A stretch of DNA of 26,608 nucleotides from Ruminococcaceae bacterium UBA2857 (GTDB lineage Bacteria; Bacillota; Clostridia; Oscillospirales; Acutalibacteraceae), in assembly GCA_002350705.1 (NCBI GenBank), contig DEFH01000010.1, forward strand, positions 1-26,608, read 5' to 3'. The translations under genes were made by a program, and so were the position numbers. Shown in pieces: positions 16,906-24,464 of this stretch (position 1 is its first letter; every line of letters begins with the position of its first letter). Below the pieces are notes generated by a model that was given only the letters and a program-made list of their open reading frames with translations, ran no database searches and was not told where the DNA came from.

Positions 16906-18252
16906 TTACATCCTCTTATACATGGGAGTTTTGCCGCCTTTTGCATTATGCAGCAAAGGTTCTTCACTGTAAGTGATATTTACATTTTCACAGCCTGCCT
17001 CTGCAAAATACACGGCAATATTTTTTGCCAGATTGTCAAGCACCTGTGCCTTGTCATAGCCTGCCGCCACAACTCCACGAATTTCCATGGAATTTTCATC
17101 TGTCTGCACAAACTGATACTGACACAAGCCTTTGCAGAATTTTGCTTTTACTTCCAGTCCCTTTGTACTGAAATTTTTCCCACCAATGGTGAAGCTTTCC
17201 CAGATTCTGCCGCGAATTTCCATAACGGGCAGGCTTGAACACTCAAAATTCTCTTTGAGAATACGCACCGAATCACTGACATAATATCTGATGATTGGTT
17301 GTACAAAATTGGAAAGGTCTGTTACAAGAATACCCGATGAAAATTCATCGCTGTTCTGCATGGGCTGACGGTTTTCATCAACAGGCTCTATGATGATCCA
17401 ATCTTCATTGATATGCAGGTGGGGACAGTCATGCGTCATGGCAATTTCACCGCCCTCTGTCATGCAGTAATTGTTTAAAATGGGACATTGGAAAACCTCT
17501 TTGATACGATAATAATTTTCTTCCGTGAGAAGTTCTGCGGAACTGACGATCAAGCCCAATTTGATATGGAGATTTCCTTTTGCCTGTTCCTCTGCAAGCA
17601 TAACGAGTGACGGCGGATAGGCAACTATAATTTCAGGCTGAAATTTATTTAATTTCTGTACCATCTGTTCGGCACTGTCAAGAATGGAAATGGCTGTGAT
17701 ATTGTCCTCAAATCCCGGGTGACGTGCTTTTGCTTTGAGATAGGAACCGTAACTTGACGCTGACGTTGACAAATGCACGATAAAAGCCATTTTATGCTTG
17801 GAATGGTCATAATAACCTTGTGGAACAGGGTGCATGAGTCTTTGCAGTAAAAGCTGCGTATGTATCTGATTTCTGTGCATATCCCTTACCATAGGCAGGG
17901 GATTTCCTGTTGAACCCGAAGTCTGCAAAGCGGTATACTTGCCGAGCAAAAGGGAATTGTCGGAGCTGTCCCTTGCAAGATATTCACGGACTTTTTCAAG
18001 AGTGAGGTCTGTATCCGTCACCCATTCATTGTAGTGTGCCAAGCCGTCATTTTTTTCAAAAACAGGCAGGTCCGATAATTCATAATTTTCGGGCAGGTTT
18101 TTATAAAGTTCTTTCAGATAGGGAGATTTTTCCCTTGCATAGTCTACAAGAGTGTGCAGACGTTCTTTCTGTAAAATTTTGCGTTCTTCAGCGGTTGCCA
18201 ATTCACCCTGTTTCACTAATTGTTGTGCTTCTTCAAAAGTTATGCTTTTCAT
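16906..18252 (-). CDS. PaaK/CapK-like adenylate-forming enzyme
   Basis: 448 residues from ATG 18252, with AGAGGTGA in front. ANL-superfamily markers of the phenylacetate-CoA ligase/CapK group: the P-loop QTSGSTGNPLP (110-120), the Y(x)TEGGE core NYCMTEGGE (261-269), and PIIRYYVSDSVRI (hinge Asp). The C-terminal domain ends in GGKTPMYKR, in place of the usual catalytic Lys segment of NRPS A domains. Members activate a carboxylic acid as acyl-AMP and pass it to CoA, an amine or another acceptor; the substrate cannot be read here. It lies 18 nt after the ABC gene and 3 nt before capA-like. It could supply an activated acid to the NRPS starter domain or tailor the peptide. Confidence 0.88.
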   Translation of the reverse strand: MKSITFEEAQQLVKQGELATAEERKILQKERLHTLVDYAREKSPYLKELYKNLPENYELSDLPVFEKNDGLAHYNEWVTDTDLTLEKVREYLARDSSDNSLLLGKYTALQTSGSTGNPLPMVRDMHRNQIHTQLLLQRLMHPVPQGYYDHSKHKMAFIVHLSTSASSYGSYLKAKARHPGFEDNITAISILDSAEQMVQKLNKFQPEIIVAYPPSLVMLAEEQAKGNLHIKLGLIVSSAELLTEENYYRIKEVFQCPILNNYCMTEGGEIAMTHDCPHLHINEDWIIIEPVDENRQPMQNSDEFSSGILVTDLSNFVQPIIRYYVSDSVRILKENFECSSLPVMEIRGRIWESFTIGGKNFSTKGLEVKAKFCKGLCQYQFVQTDENSMEIRGVVAAGYDKAQVLDNLAKNIAVYFAEAGCENVNITYSEEPLLHNAKGGKTPMYKRM

Positions 18253-18270
18253 AAAATTTCACCTCTGTTT

Positions 18271-20034
18271 TTATTCGGCTGAAATACCGCTTGCATACAT
18301 AGCCGCATAATAGCCTTGTTTTTCAAGCAATTCTTCATGACTGCCGACTTCTTTGATATCACCGTCTTTCATGAAAATGATTTTATCCGCATTCCTGATA
18401 GTATAAAGACGGTGTGCAATAATAAAGCTGGTTCTGCCTTTCATCATAGCCTGCATGGCTTTTGTAATGACTTCTTCGGTTTTGGTATCGACCTGAGAAG
18501 TCGCCTCGTCAAGTATCAGCACTTTCGGATTGGCGATAATGGCTCTGGCTATGGACAATAACTGTTTTTCGCCTGCGGAAAGAGCTGAATTTTCATTACT
18601 GATATAGGTATCATAGCCATTGGGCAGACGTTCGATAAAACTGTCGCAATAGGCAAGTTTTGCGGCTTTTATGACTTCCTCACGGGTAGCGTTTGGTTTT
18701 CCGAAAGCGATATTTTCGGCAATCGTTCCGTCAAATATCCATGTTTCCTGCAAAACCATTCCAAACGCACTTCTTAAATTATGCTTGGAAAGCTCTTTGA
18801 TATCTATATCATCAAGTCTGATCGTGCCGCCCTGAATGTCATAAAAACGCATGAGCAGATTGATCAAAGTCGTTTTGCCGGCACCCGACGGCCCTACGAT
18901 TGCCATGGTATTTCCGGGATTTGCCGTAAAAGAAACATCTTCCATGAGCACTTTTTCGGGAGTATAGCCGAATTTCACGTTTTCAAATGCAACTTTTCCT
19001 TTTATTTCATTCAATGAAAGGGTTTGTTGGGGAGTTTCTTCGGGTTCTTCATCTTCATCAAGAAACTCATAAATGCGTGAAGCGGAGCTTAACGAATCCT
19101 GAAAATTGTTGAAAGCAACGGAAAGTTCCGAAATAGGTACGCCTATCATATTTCCGTAGAACAGGAAAGCGGTAAATTCACCCAAAGTGAGCGTTCCTTT
19201 TATCATAAGAAATCCACCCACAAGGCAAAGAAGAATATAAGATATTTTTGCCATCAAATCGCTGAAAGGACGCATAAAGCCTGATGTAAAGCGTGAACGG
19301 ACAAATAATTTTTCAAATTCCCTGTTAAGTTCGTCAAACTCTTTTTCTTTTTCATCAACACAGCTGTATGCTTTTACGACGGTGTGATTGGAATAGGTAT
19401 CCGACACAAGGGAATTCATCTTGCCGAGATGTTTGTTTGTATTTTTAAAAATCTTGTTGGTGCGTTTTGCAATAGTTCTCAGACCTATGAATGTAACGGG
19501 CATGGCGATGATATAAATAAGTGCAAGCCATATATTTGTAAAAAGCATCATGACGGCAATCGCTGCCATTAAAACAGCCTGTCCCAAGAGTGACGGCAAA
19601 GTGGATTCAATGCCGTTGGAAAGGTTGAGCATATCGGTTGTTACACGGGACTGGATATCGCCCAGTGGGTGATTGTCGGAATAGTGTATTGTCAGACGGT
19701 TAAGTTTATGCCCTGCTTTGTTGCGAAGACGGAGTGAAAGGTTCTGAGAAATAAGCACGAGAGAGCGGTTAATAAAGCCGTCTGCACCGTAGCCAATGAG
19801 ATAGAGCACCGCAAGAACGGCACATTCCGTCAACAGATAACCGAAGTCATAATTTCCGCTTGTGACAAACTGCTGCATGGTATCGGTTATCCAACTTACA
19901 GCAATCGGAGCGGCTGCCAGACAGAATTTTATCACAACGATAACGGCAAACACCGCCCAGAAACGATTCTGATATTTCCCCATATCGACAAAAAGACGTG
20001 AAATGATATTTTTTTGTTTGGATTTTTTTTTCAT
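18271..20034 (-). CDS. ABC exporter half-transporter, subunit with intact Walker B and altered signature
   Basis: 587 residues. The start is ATG 20034 (MKKKSK), set by AAAGGAGTG 7 nt upstream; an upstream in-frame TTG overlaps the previous gene. Six membrane helices are in the first 310 residues. The ATPase domain has Walker A GPSGAGKT (381-388), Walker B LILDE (506-510) with catalytic Glu, and H-loop IIAHRL (His541). The signature is LSAGE (485-489) instead of LSGGQ. In heterodimeric exporters one ATP site is degenerate and is built from the altered signature of one partner and the altered Walker B/H-loop of the other, which is what this pair shows. It probably exports the NRPS-derived product. 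Confidence 0.95.
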   Translation of the reverse strand: MKKKSKQKNIISRLFVDMGKYQNRFWAVFAVIVVIKFCLAAAPIAVSWITDTMQQFVTSGNYDFGYLLTECAVLAVLYLIGYGADGFINRSLVLISQNLSLRLRNKAGHKLNRLTIHYSDNHPLGDIQSRVTTDMLNLSNGIESTLPSLLGQAVLMAAIAVMMLFTNIWLALIYIIAMPVTFIGLRTIAKRTNKIFKNTNKHLGKMNSLVSDTYSNHTVVKAYSCVDEKEKEFDELNREFEKLFVRSRFTSGFMRPFSDLMAKISYILLCLVGGFLMIKGTLTLGEFTAFLFYGNMIGVPISELSVAFNNFQDSLSSASRIYEFLDEDEEPEETPQQTLSLNEIKGKVAFENVKFGYTPEKVLMEDVSFTANPGNTMAIVGPSGAGKTTLINLLMRFYDIQGGTIRLDDIDIKELSKHNLRSAFGMVLQETWIFDGTIAENIAFGKPNATREEVIKAAKLAYCDSFIERLPNGYDTYISNENSALSAGEKQLLSIARAIIANPKVLILDEATSQVDTKTEEVITKAMQAMMKGRTSFIIAHRLYTIRNADKIIFMKDGDIKEVGSHEELLEKQGYYAAMYASGISAE

Positions 20035-20038
20035 ACGT

Positions 20039-21763
20039 TCACTCCTTTTTGTCAAGATAGCATTGTGTCTGATAAATTTCCTGATATACTTTACACGATT
20101 TCAGCAAATCGTCATGCTTTCCCTGTCCCGCAATGCGTCCTTTTTCAAGAACGATGATATGATCCGCATCACGAATGGTATTGATTTTTTGTGCGACCAT
20201 GATAATTGTTTTGCCTTTGAGCATATCATGGATGGCTTTGCGGGATTTTTTTTCGGTCTGTGCGTCAAGTGCGGAAAACGTGTCATCAAAAATATATATC
20301 TGTGCCTCTCTTGCAGCGGTTCGGGCAAGGGATAATCTCTGACGCTGACCGCCCGATAAATTCATGCCGCCTTGTGCAAGCTGAAATGCAAGTCCCTCAT
20401 TTTTCTGTGCAAGAATTTCGGAAAAGCAGGAAGCGTCACAAGCCTGTCTGATACGTTCATCAGAGGCAGTCCTGCTGATGTTGTTTTTCACGGTGTCCTG
20501 AAAAATCATAGGTCTTTGCGTGCCGTATGAAAAGCAGGAACGAAGCCATTCTTCATCTGCATTTCTGATACTGACGTCATCAATGAGAATATCTCCGAAA
20601 GTAGGCAAATACAAGCCCTGCATTAAATTCATGACAGTCGTTTTGCCGCTGCCTGTTGTGCCGATAAAAGCGGTTGTTTTACCGGGCTGTGCAGTGAAAC
20701 TGATATCCGCTATCACGTCCAATGCACCCGAATAACCGAAAACTACATTACGGAACTCCACTTTTCCGATCGTTGTATCTTTTTTAATGTGTTCTGTTGT
20801 TTCATATTTTGTAGGCTCGAAACTTAAAAGCTCATTGATTCTGCGAGCAGACACCATTCCCTTCGGCAGTACATTTATCAAAAACGGTATCGTCATAAGA
20901 CTCAGGATAAAAGATGATATGTACTGAAAAATAAGCAAAAGCTGACTGATGGAAGCCATGCCTTCTTTTATCTGCTGAGTGCCGAGAATATATATGAGAA
21001 CAACCACCCAATTCATAACGACCATAGCGACAGGGGAAAGAAAATTGATTTTTCTGTTGGCGGAAATCGCCTCATCATACACCTCTTCATTTCCGTGAAC
21101 GGACTTTTCATATACAAGTCCTTCATTTCCGAACGCACGGATATGCCTTACACCGACGATTCTCTCACGCATATTCAGGTTGATTTTATCAAGCTTTTGC
21201 TGGAGGTATTCAAAATTTTTGCGGGACTTTGCCATGAATACGACTAAAAATACGACAGTCAGTATAAAGAAAAATGCAAGCACCATAAAGATATATACAT
21301 TATTGAGAGCAATAATAAACAGTTCCGTTACTATTAGAATGGGAATTGCCATCCATAAACGCAAAGCATTTATCGTAACGACAGTGATATTGGCGACATC
21401 TGCCATTGTACGATTGAGCAAGGTAGATTCACCGAATTTGGCAAAGTCCTGCGGTGAAAGGGAATTTGCCTTTGTAAAGCAGGCCTTTCTTACGGAACAG
21501 GTAAAGCCTGCCGCAGCTTTTGAACTGAAATAGGCATTCATCAGATTGCAGATACCGATGATGACCGTAAAAATGACCATCATCATTCCGCTGTGCCATA
21601 TCACATCTGTATTCTGTAAATTAACACCCTTATCAATGATACGTTTTGATTCGGGTAACAGTAAACACAACTGAACGAAATATATGATACAGGTTGTGAT
21701 GAAAGTGGCAATGACAAAAGACGTATAATGCCCCAGATATTTTCTGTACAGAGAAAGCATCAT
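20039..21763 (-). CDS. ABC exporter half-transporter, subunit with degenerate Walker B and H-loop
   Basis: 574 residues; ATG 21763 and ATG 21760 are adjacent, and the second has the better distance (6 nt) from GGAGG. About six membrane helices in residues 1-305. Walker A GTTGSGKT (368-375) and signature LSGGQ (469-473) are canonical, but Walker B is IYIFDD (489-494), with Asp in place of the catalytic Glu, and the H-loop reads MVAQKI (Gln525 instead of His). It therefore supplies the degenerate half-site and complements the partner at 18271-20034. The stop lies within the partner's ribosome site, 4 nt before its ATG, so the two are coupled. Confidence 0.95.
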   Translation of the reverse strand: MMLSLYRKYLGHYTSFVIATFITTCIIYFVQLCLLLPESKRIIDKGVNLQNTDVIWHSGMMMVIFTVIIGICNLMNAYFSSKAAAGFTCSVRKACFTKANSLSPQDFAKFGESTLLNRTMADVANITVVTINALRLWMAIPILIVTELFIIALNNVYIFMVLAFFFILTVVFLVVFMAKSRKNFEYLQQKLDKINLNMRERIVGVRHIRAFGNEGLVYEKSVHGNEEVYDEAISANRKINFLSPVAMVVMNWVVVLIYILGTQQIKEGMASISQLLLIFQYISSFILSLMTIPFLINVLPKGMVSARRINELLSFEPTKYETTEHIKKDTTIGKVEFRNVVFGYSGALDVIADISFTAQPGKTTAFIGTTGSGKTTVMNLMQGLYLPTFGDILIDDVSIRNADEEWLRSCFSYGTQRPMIFQDTVKNNISRTASDERIRQACDASCFSEILAQKNEGLAFQLAQGGMNLSGGQRQRLSLARTAAREAQIYIFDDTFSALDAQTEKKSRKAIHDMLKGKTIIMVAQKINTIRDADHIIVLEKGRIAGQGKHDDLLKSCKVYQEIYQTQCYLDKKE

Positions 21764-21772
21764 ATCCCTCCA

Positions 21773-22648
21773 TCAGTTTACTACTAAATCGTGCAGTATC
21801 TGTCTGAAACGGTCGGACTTCATAAATTCACTGTCTATTCCGGGTGTGCAGTTCACTTCACCCACAACATATCCGTTTTCAGCTTGAAGAAGGTCTATTC
21901 CGCACAATCTCAATCCGCAAACTTTTGCAACTTTTTCGCACATCTTTACGGCATCTTCATCAAGGTCATATTCCTCACAATGTCCGCCAAGATGTACATT
22001 GGAACGGAATTCATCGGGATTTCCCGCAACACGCTGTATCACACGCACTACTTTACCATCTGCAACAACTACACGAATATCCTTTCCCTTTGCAGTTGAG
22101 ATAAATTCCTGTGCAAGAACGGCATTGGTATCGCCTTCGGGCAGATTGCAAAGATAGTCTGCAATTTCCTGTTCGGAGTGCAGCAAAACAACTCCTTCCC
22201 CCTGTGCACCGTTGCTCGGTTTAAGGACTGTCGGTAAGCCCAGACATTCAACAACCGTTTTGGCGGAAGTATGTGACGTTACTGTCAGGCTTTTCGCCTG
22301 AGGGATTCCTGCCTGTTCCAAAAGAAGTGCCGTTGACAGCTTACTGCATACAATTCTTTTTGCATCAATGTCATTGATGCTCCTTGCACCCAAAGAAGTC
22401 AGACGGCGTGAAATGCCCTCAAACACTTCATTGTAATGCCCCCAGAGCATAAAAACATCAGGCGGTGTAACTTCTTCCCCGCAGATAAAAATTTTTGTTT
22501 TGCCCTTATCCCCTACCGTAAAAATAATATCGTCCATGCGAACAGTAGTTTTTTTGATTTCACCGGATTGTGCCGCAGAGGAATTTGACTTAATGCTTTT
22601 CACTTCCTCAAAACCGCCGCCTTCACCGACAATTACCCAATAATTCAT
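21773..22648 (-). CDS. RimK-like ATP-grasp ligase
   Basis: 291 residues from ATG 22648 (MNYWVI), which has a perfect GGAGG 7 nt upstream; an ATG at 22690 in the same frame has no ribosome site and overlaps the GH3 stop. ATP-grasp features follow the RimK pattern: NDIDAKRIVCSK, LEQAGIPQAKSLTV, PTVLKPSNGAQGEGVVLL (ATP-grasp lysine and glycine loop), QEFI..GKDIRVVVADGKVV, FRSNVHLGGH, and GEVNCTPGID (metal-binding Glu and Asn). The family joins a carboxyl-phosphate to an amine, classically adding glutamate. Here it may ligate an amino acid to the peptide. It lies 38 nt after GH3 and 9 nt before the ABC pair. Confidence 0.9.
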   Translation of the reverse strand: MNYWVIVGEGGGFEEVKSIKSNSSAAQSGEIKKTTVRMDDIIFTVGDKGKTKIFICGEEVTPPDVFMLWGHYNEVFEGISRRLTSLGARSINDIDAKRIVCSKLSTALLLEQAGIPQAKSLTVTSHTSAKTVVECLGLPTVLKPSNGAQGEGVVLLHSEQEIADYLCNLPEGDTNAVLAQEFISTAKGKDIRVVVADGKVVRVIQRVAGNPDEFRSNVHLGGHCEEYDLDEDAVKMCEKVAKVCGLRLCGIDLLQAENGYVVGEVNCTPGIDSEFMKSDRFRQILHDLVVN

Positions 22649-22686
22649 ACATTTTCCTCCGTTTAAATTAGTAACAATTTTTCTTT

Positions 22687-24384
22687 TCATATCACTTTTT
22701 TCAATACTCTTATATATTTTTTAAAGAAATCCAACTGTTCCCGAGTAGTTATTACACGGATAGACTTTACCTGATTTTGTGAAGTACCTTTTGATATTTT
22801 ATATTCTCTGTACTTTCTGAAAGTACCTTCCTGTACTGAGTAAACGGCTGACGGAGAAGTTTCCCCTATTTTCAGCATACGCTCATGTTCACGGTTTGTT
22901 TTTGAAAGTTCTTCATCAAATATATTTCCAAGCTGTTCAACTGTTTCGGGTGATATGTCCGACTGCGTTTCGATAAACATGATAATTTTCCAAGGTATGT
23001 TGTCCGTATCAGGATAAATGCAGTAATCATTTACGGTAATGCCCGTTCTTTCTTCAAACGATTTCACCGCACCTGTTATATGCTCTGCTGTCAGCTTTAC
23101 ACCTGTAATATTTATTACCTGATTTTTTCTGTATGCAAAACGAAGCAAAGGCACTTTGCCCTTATAGCCTGTTACACGCACAACATCTTTGATGCGATAG
23201 CGGTACAGTCCCGAAAGATTTGTGATGACAATTTCATACAATTCACCAATTTTAAGCTCATAGAGCATCAAAGGACGGCTGTTTTCATCTTCAACGGGGA
23301 TAAATTCAAAAAATCCGTTGTCAAAAAGCAGAAAATAATCCTCTGTTTCCGTTTCCATTCCGCCTGCGATAAGTGCCTCACTCGAAGAATATGTTTCGTT
23401 ATAGAAAACCGCATCATTTCCGCATAATTTTTTCAGTTTTCCTGTAAACGAGGAAAATTCCCCCGAGCCTATTCCCATTATAAAGCAAAGCTTCGGCCAG
23501 ATTTTTTTCATCAGATCCTCAGGATTTTCTTTAAAGACTTTTCGGAGTTCATCAGCCCTTTCGGGATCGGGATGAAGCTTTCGGTTCAGTTTTCCTTTTA
23601 TATCCGATGGAATATCAATTTTATCGCTTATTTTTCCGTTTTGAATATCATCACACAGAATATCATGATTTTCAATTATATATTGAATAAGGTCGGTTAT
23701 ATTCGAGTTGAAAACAGCAGCAAAATATGTAAGGTCTTTTTCTTTCAGTGCATAGAAGGCTTTTATATATTTCATATCGGATTCTTCACCGCACTTTAGG
23801 GCTTCATTTGGGATACAGGTTATTGCAGGCATCAAAAACTGATTTTTTTCAATCGTATAAGCCGAAATGATTCCTTGGGGTATTCCGCCCTTTGTAACAG
23901 ACGATTCTATCTCGACCATATTCAGTCCTTTGCCGTAGAGATAACCTCTTTTTTTCATTTCACGATTGATGAAATAAATAAATATTGCCACATTTTTTAT
24001 AAATGCAGGCTTTGCATTTCTGACAACAGGTATTCTTTTCATTACACCCGTTGTACCAGATGTTTTTGCAAAAAATTCAACTTTGTCCGCTGTTATGAGC
24101 TTTTGTCTGCCTGTTTCAGCCATTTCATCTATGTATTCCCGATAATCTTCATAGACCGAAAACGGCACTTTTTTTTGATAATCTTCCGCATTTTTTATAT
24201 CGGCAAAATTATATTTTTTGCCCAGCTCCGTATTTTTATTTTTTTTCATCAGTTTCATAAGCAGTTTTTCACTGACTTTATCCGCATTTTCCGCCTTTGA
24301 ATAATATTTTTTTATCTGCATTCCGCCGTACAATGCCGCTGCACGCATAACTATAAAATTCGTTATTTTTTCTGTAAAATTCAT
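22687..24384 (-). CDS. GH3-family acyl-acid amido synthetase homologue
   Basis: 565 residues from ATG 24384, with GAGGAAAACGAAAAT upstream. GH3 (auxin-responsive promoter family) hallmarks: ATP loop TSGTTG (108-113), YSSSEA (332-337), GLYRYRIKDVVRVTG (392-406) with the hinge Asp, and a C-terminal GH3-type domain. Plant GH3 enzymes adenylate a carboxylic acid (for example indole acetate or jasmonate) and couple it to an amino acid; bacterial members are scattered and some sit in biosynthetic clusters. First gene of the operon. It could form an amide between an acid building block and an amino acid or the NRPS product. The substrate is not readable from sequence. Confidence 0.9.
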   Translation of the reverse strand: MNFTEKITNFIVMRAAALYGGMQIKKYYSKAENADKVSEKLLMKLMKKNKNTELGKKYNFADIKNAEDYQKKVPFSVYEDYREYIDEMAETGRQKLITADKVEFFAKTSGTTGVMKRIPVVRNAKPAFIKNVAIFIYFINREMKKRGYLYGKGLNMVEIESSVTKGGIPQGIISAYTIEKNQFLMPAITCIPNEALKCGEESDMKYIKAFYALKEKDLTYFAAVFNSNITDLIQYIIENHDILCDDIQNGKISDKIDIPSDIKGKLNRKLHPDPERADELRKVFKENPEDLMKKIWPKLCFIMGIGSGEFSSFTGKLKKLCGNDAVFYNETYSSSEALIAGGMETETEDYFLLFDNGFFEFIPVEDENSRPLMLYELKIGELYEIVITNLSGLYRYRIKDVVRVTGYKGKVPLLRFAYRKNQVINITGVKLTAEHITGAVKSFEERTGITVNDYCIYPDTDNIPWKIIMFIETQSDISPETVEQLGNIFDEELSKTNREHERMLKIGETSPSAVYSVQEGTFRKYREYKISKGTSQNQVKSIRVITTREQLDFFKKYIRVLKKVI

Positions 24385-24408
24385 ATTTTCGTTTTCCTCT
24401 GCAAGTTC

Positions 24409-24414
24409 ATTATA
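24409..24414 (-). promoter_or_regulatory. -10 element for the biosynthetic operon
   Basis: On the minus strand, GATATAATG contains a perfect TATAAT (24409-24414), 24 nt before the GH3 ATG. That leaves a very short leader that still holds the GAGGA ribosome site. The -35 is weak (best candidate inside the preceding terminator stem, near 24432-24437). A weak -35 fits either an activator-dependent promoter or read-through supply from the gene upstream. Confidence 0.45.
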
Positions 24415-24422
24415 TCAATATC

Positions 24423-24457
24423 AAAAAGCGACTGAGAAAATTTCAGCCGCTTTTTTT
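24423..24457 (-). terminator. Rho-independent terminator after the BspA-like gene
   Basis: AGCGACTGA (24427-24435) and TCAGCCGCT (24443-24451) form a 9-bp stem with one G-T pair and a 7-nt loop, flanked by A and T runs on both sides. On the minus strand it is followed by TTTTTGATATTG. It sits 8 nt past the stop of the 24465 gene and immediately before the TATAAT of the biosynthetic operon. It could work in both directions. Confidence 0.8.
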
Positions 24458-24464
24458 ATATAGT

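Noticed and set aside
22649..22690. Longer start for the ATP-grasp gene at 22690
   Set aside because: It overlaps the GH3 stop and has no ribosome site, while ATG 22648 has a perfect GGAGG at the right distance and begins at the expected first strand.
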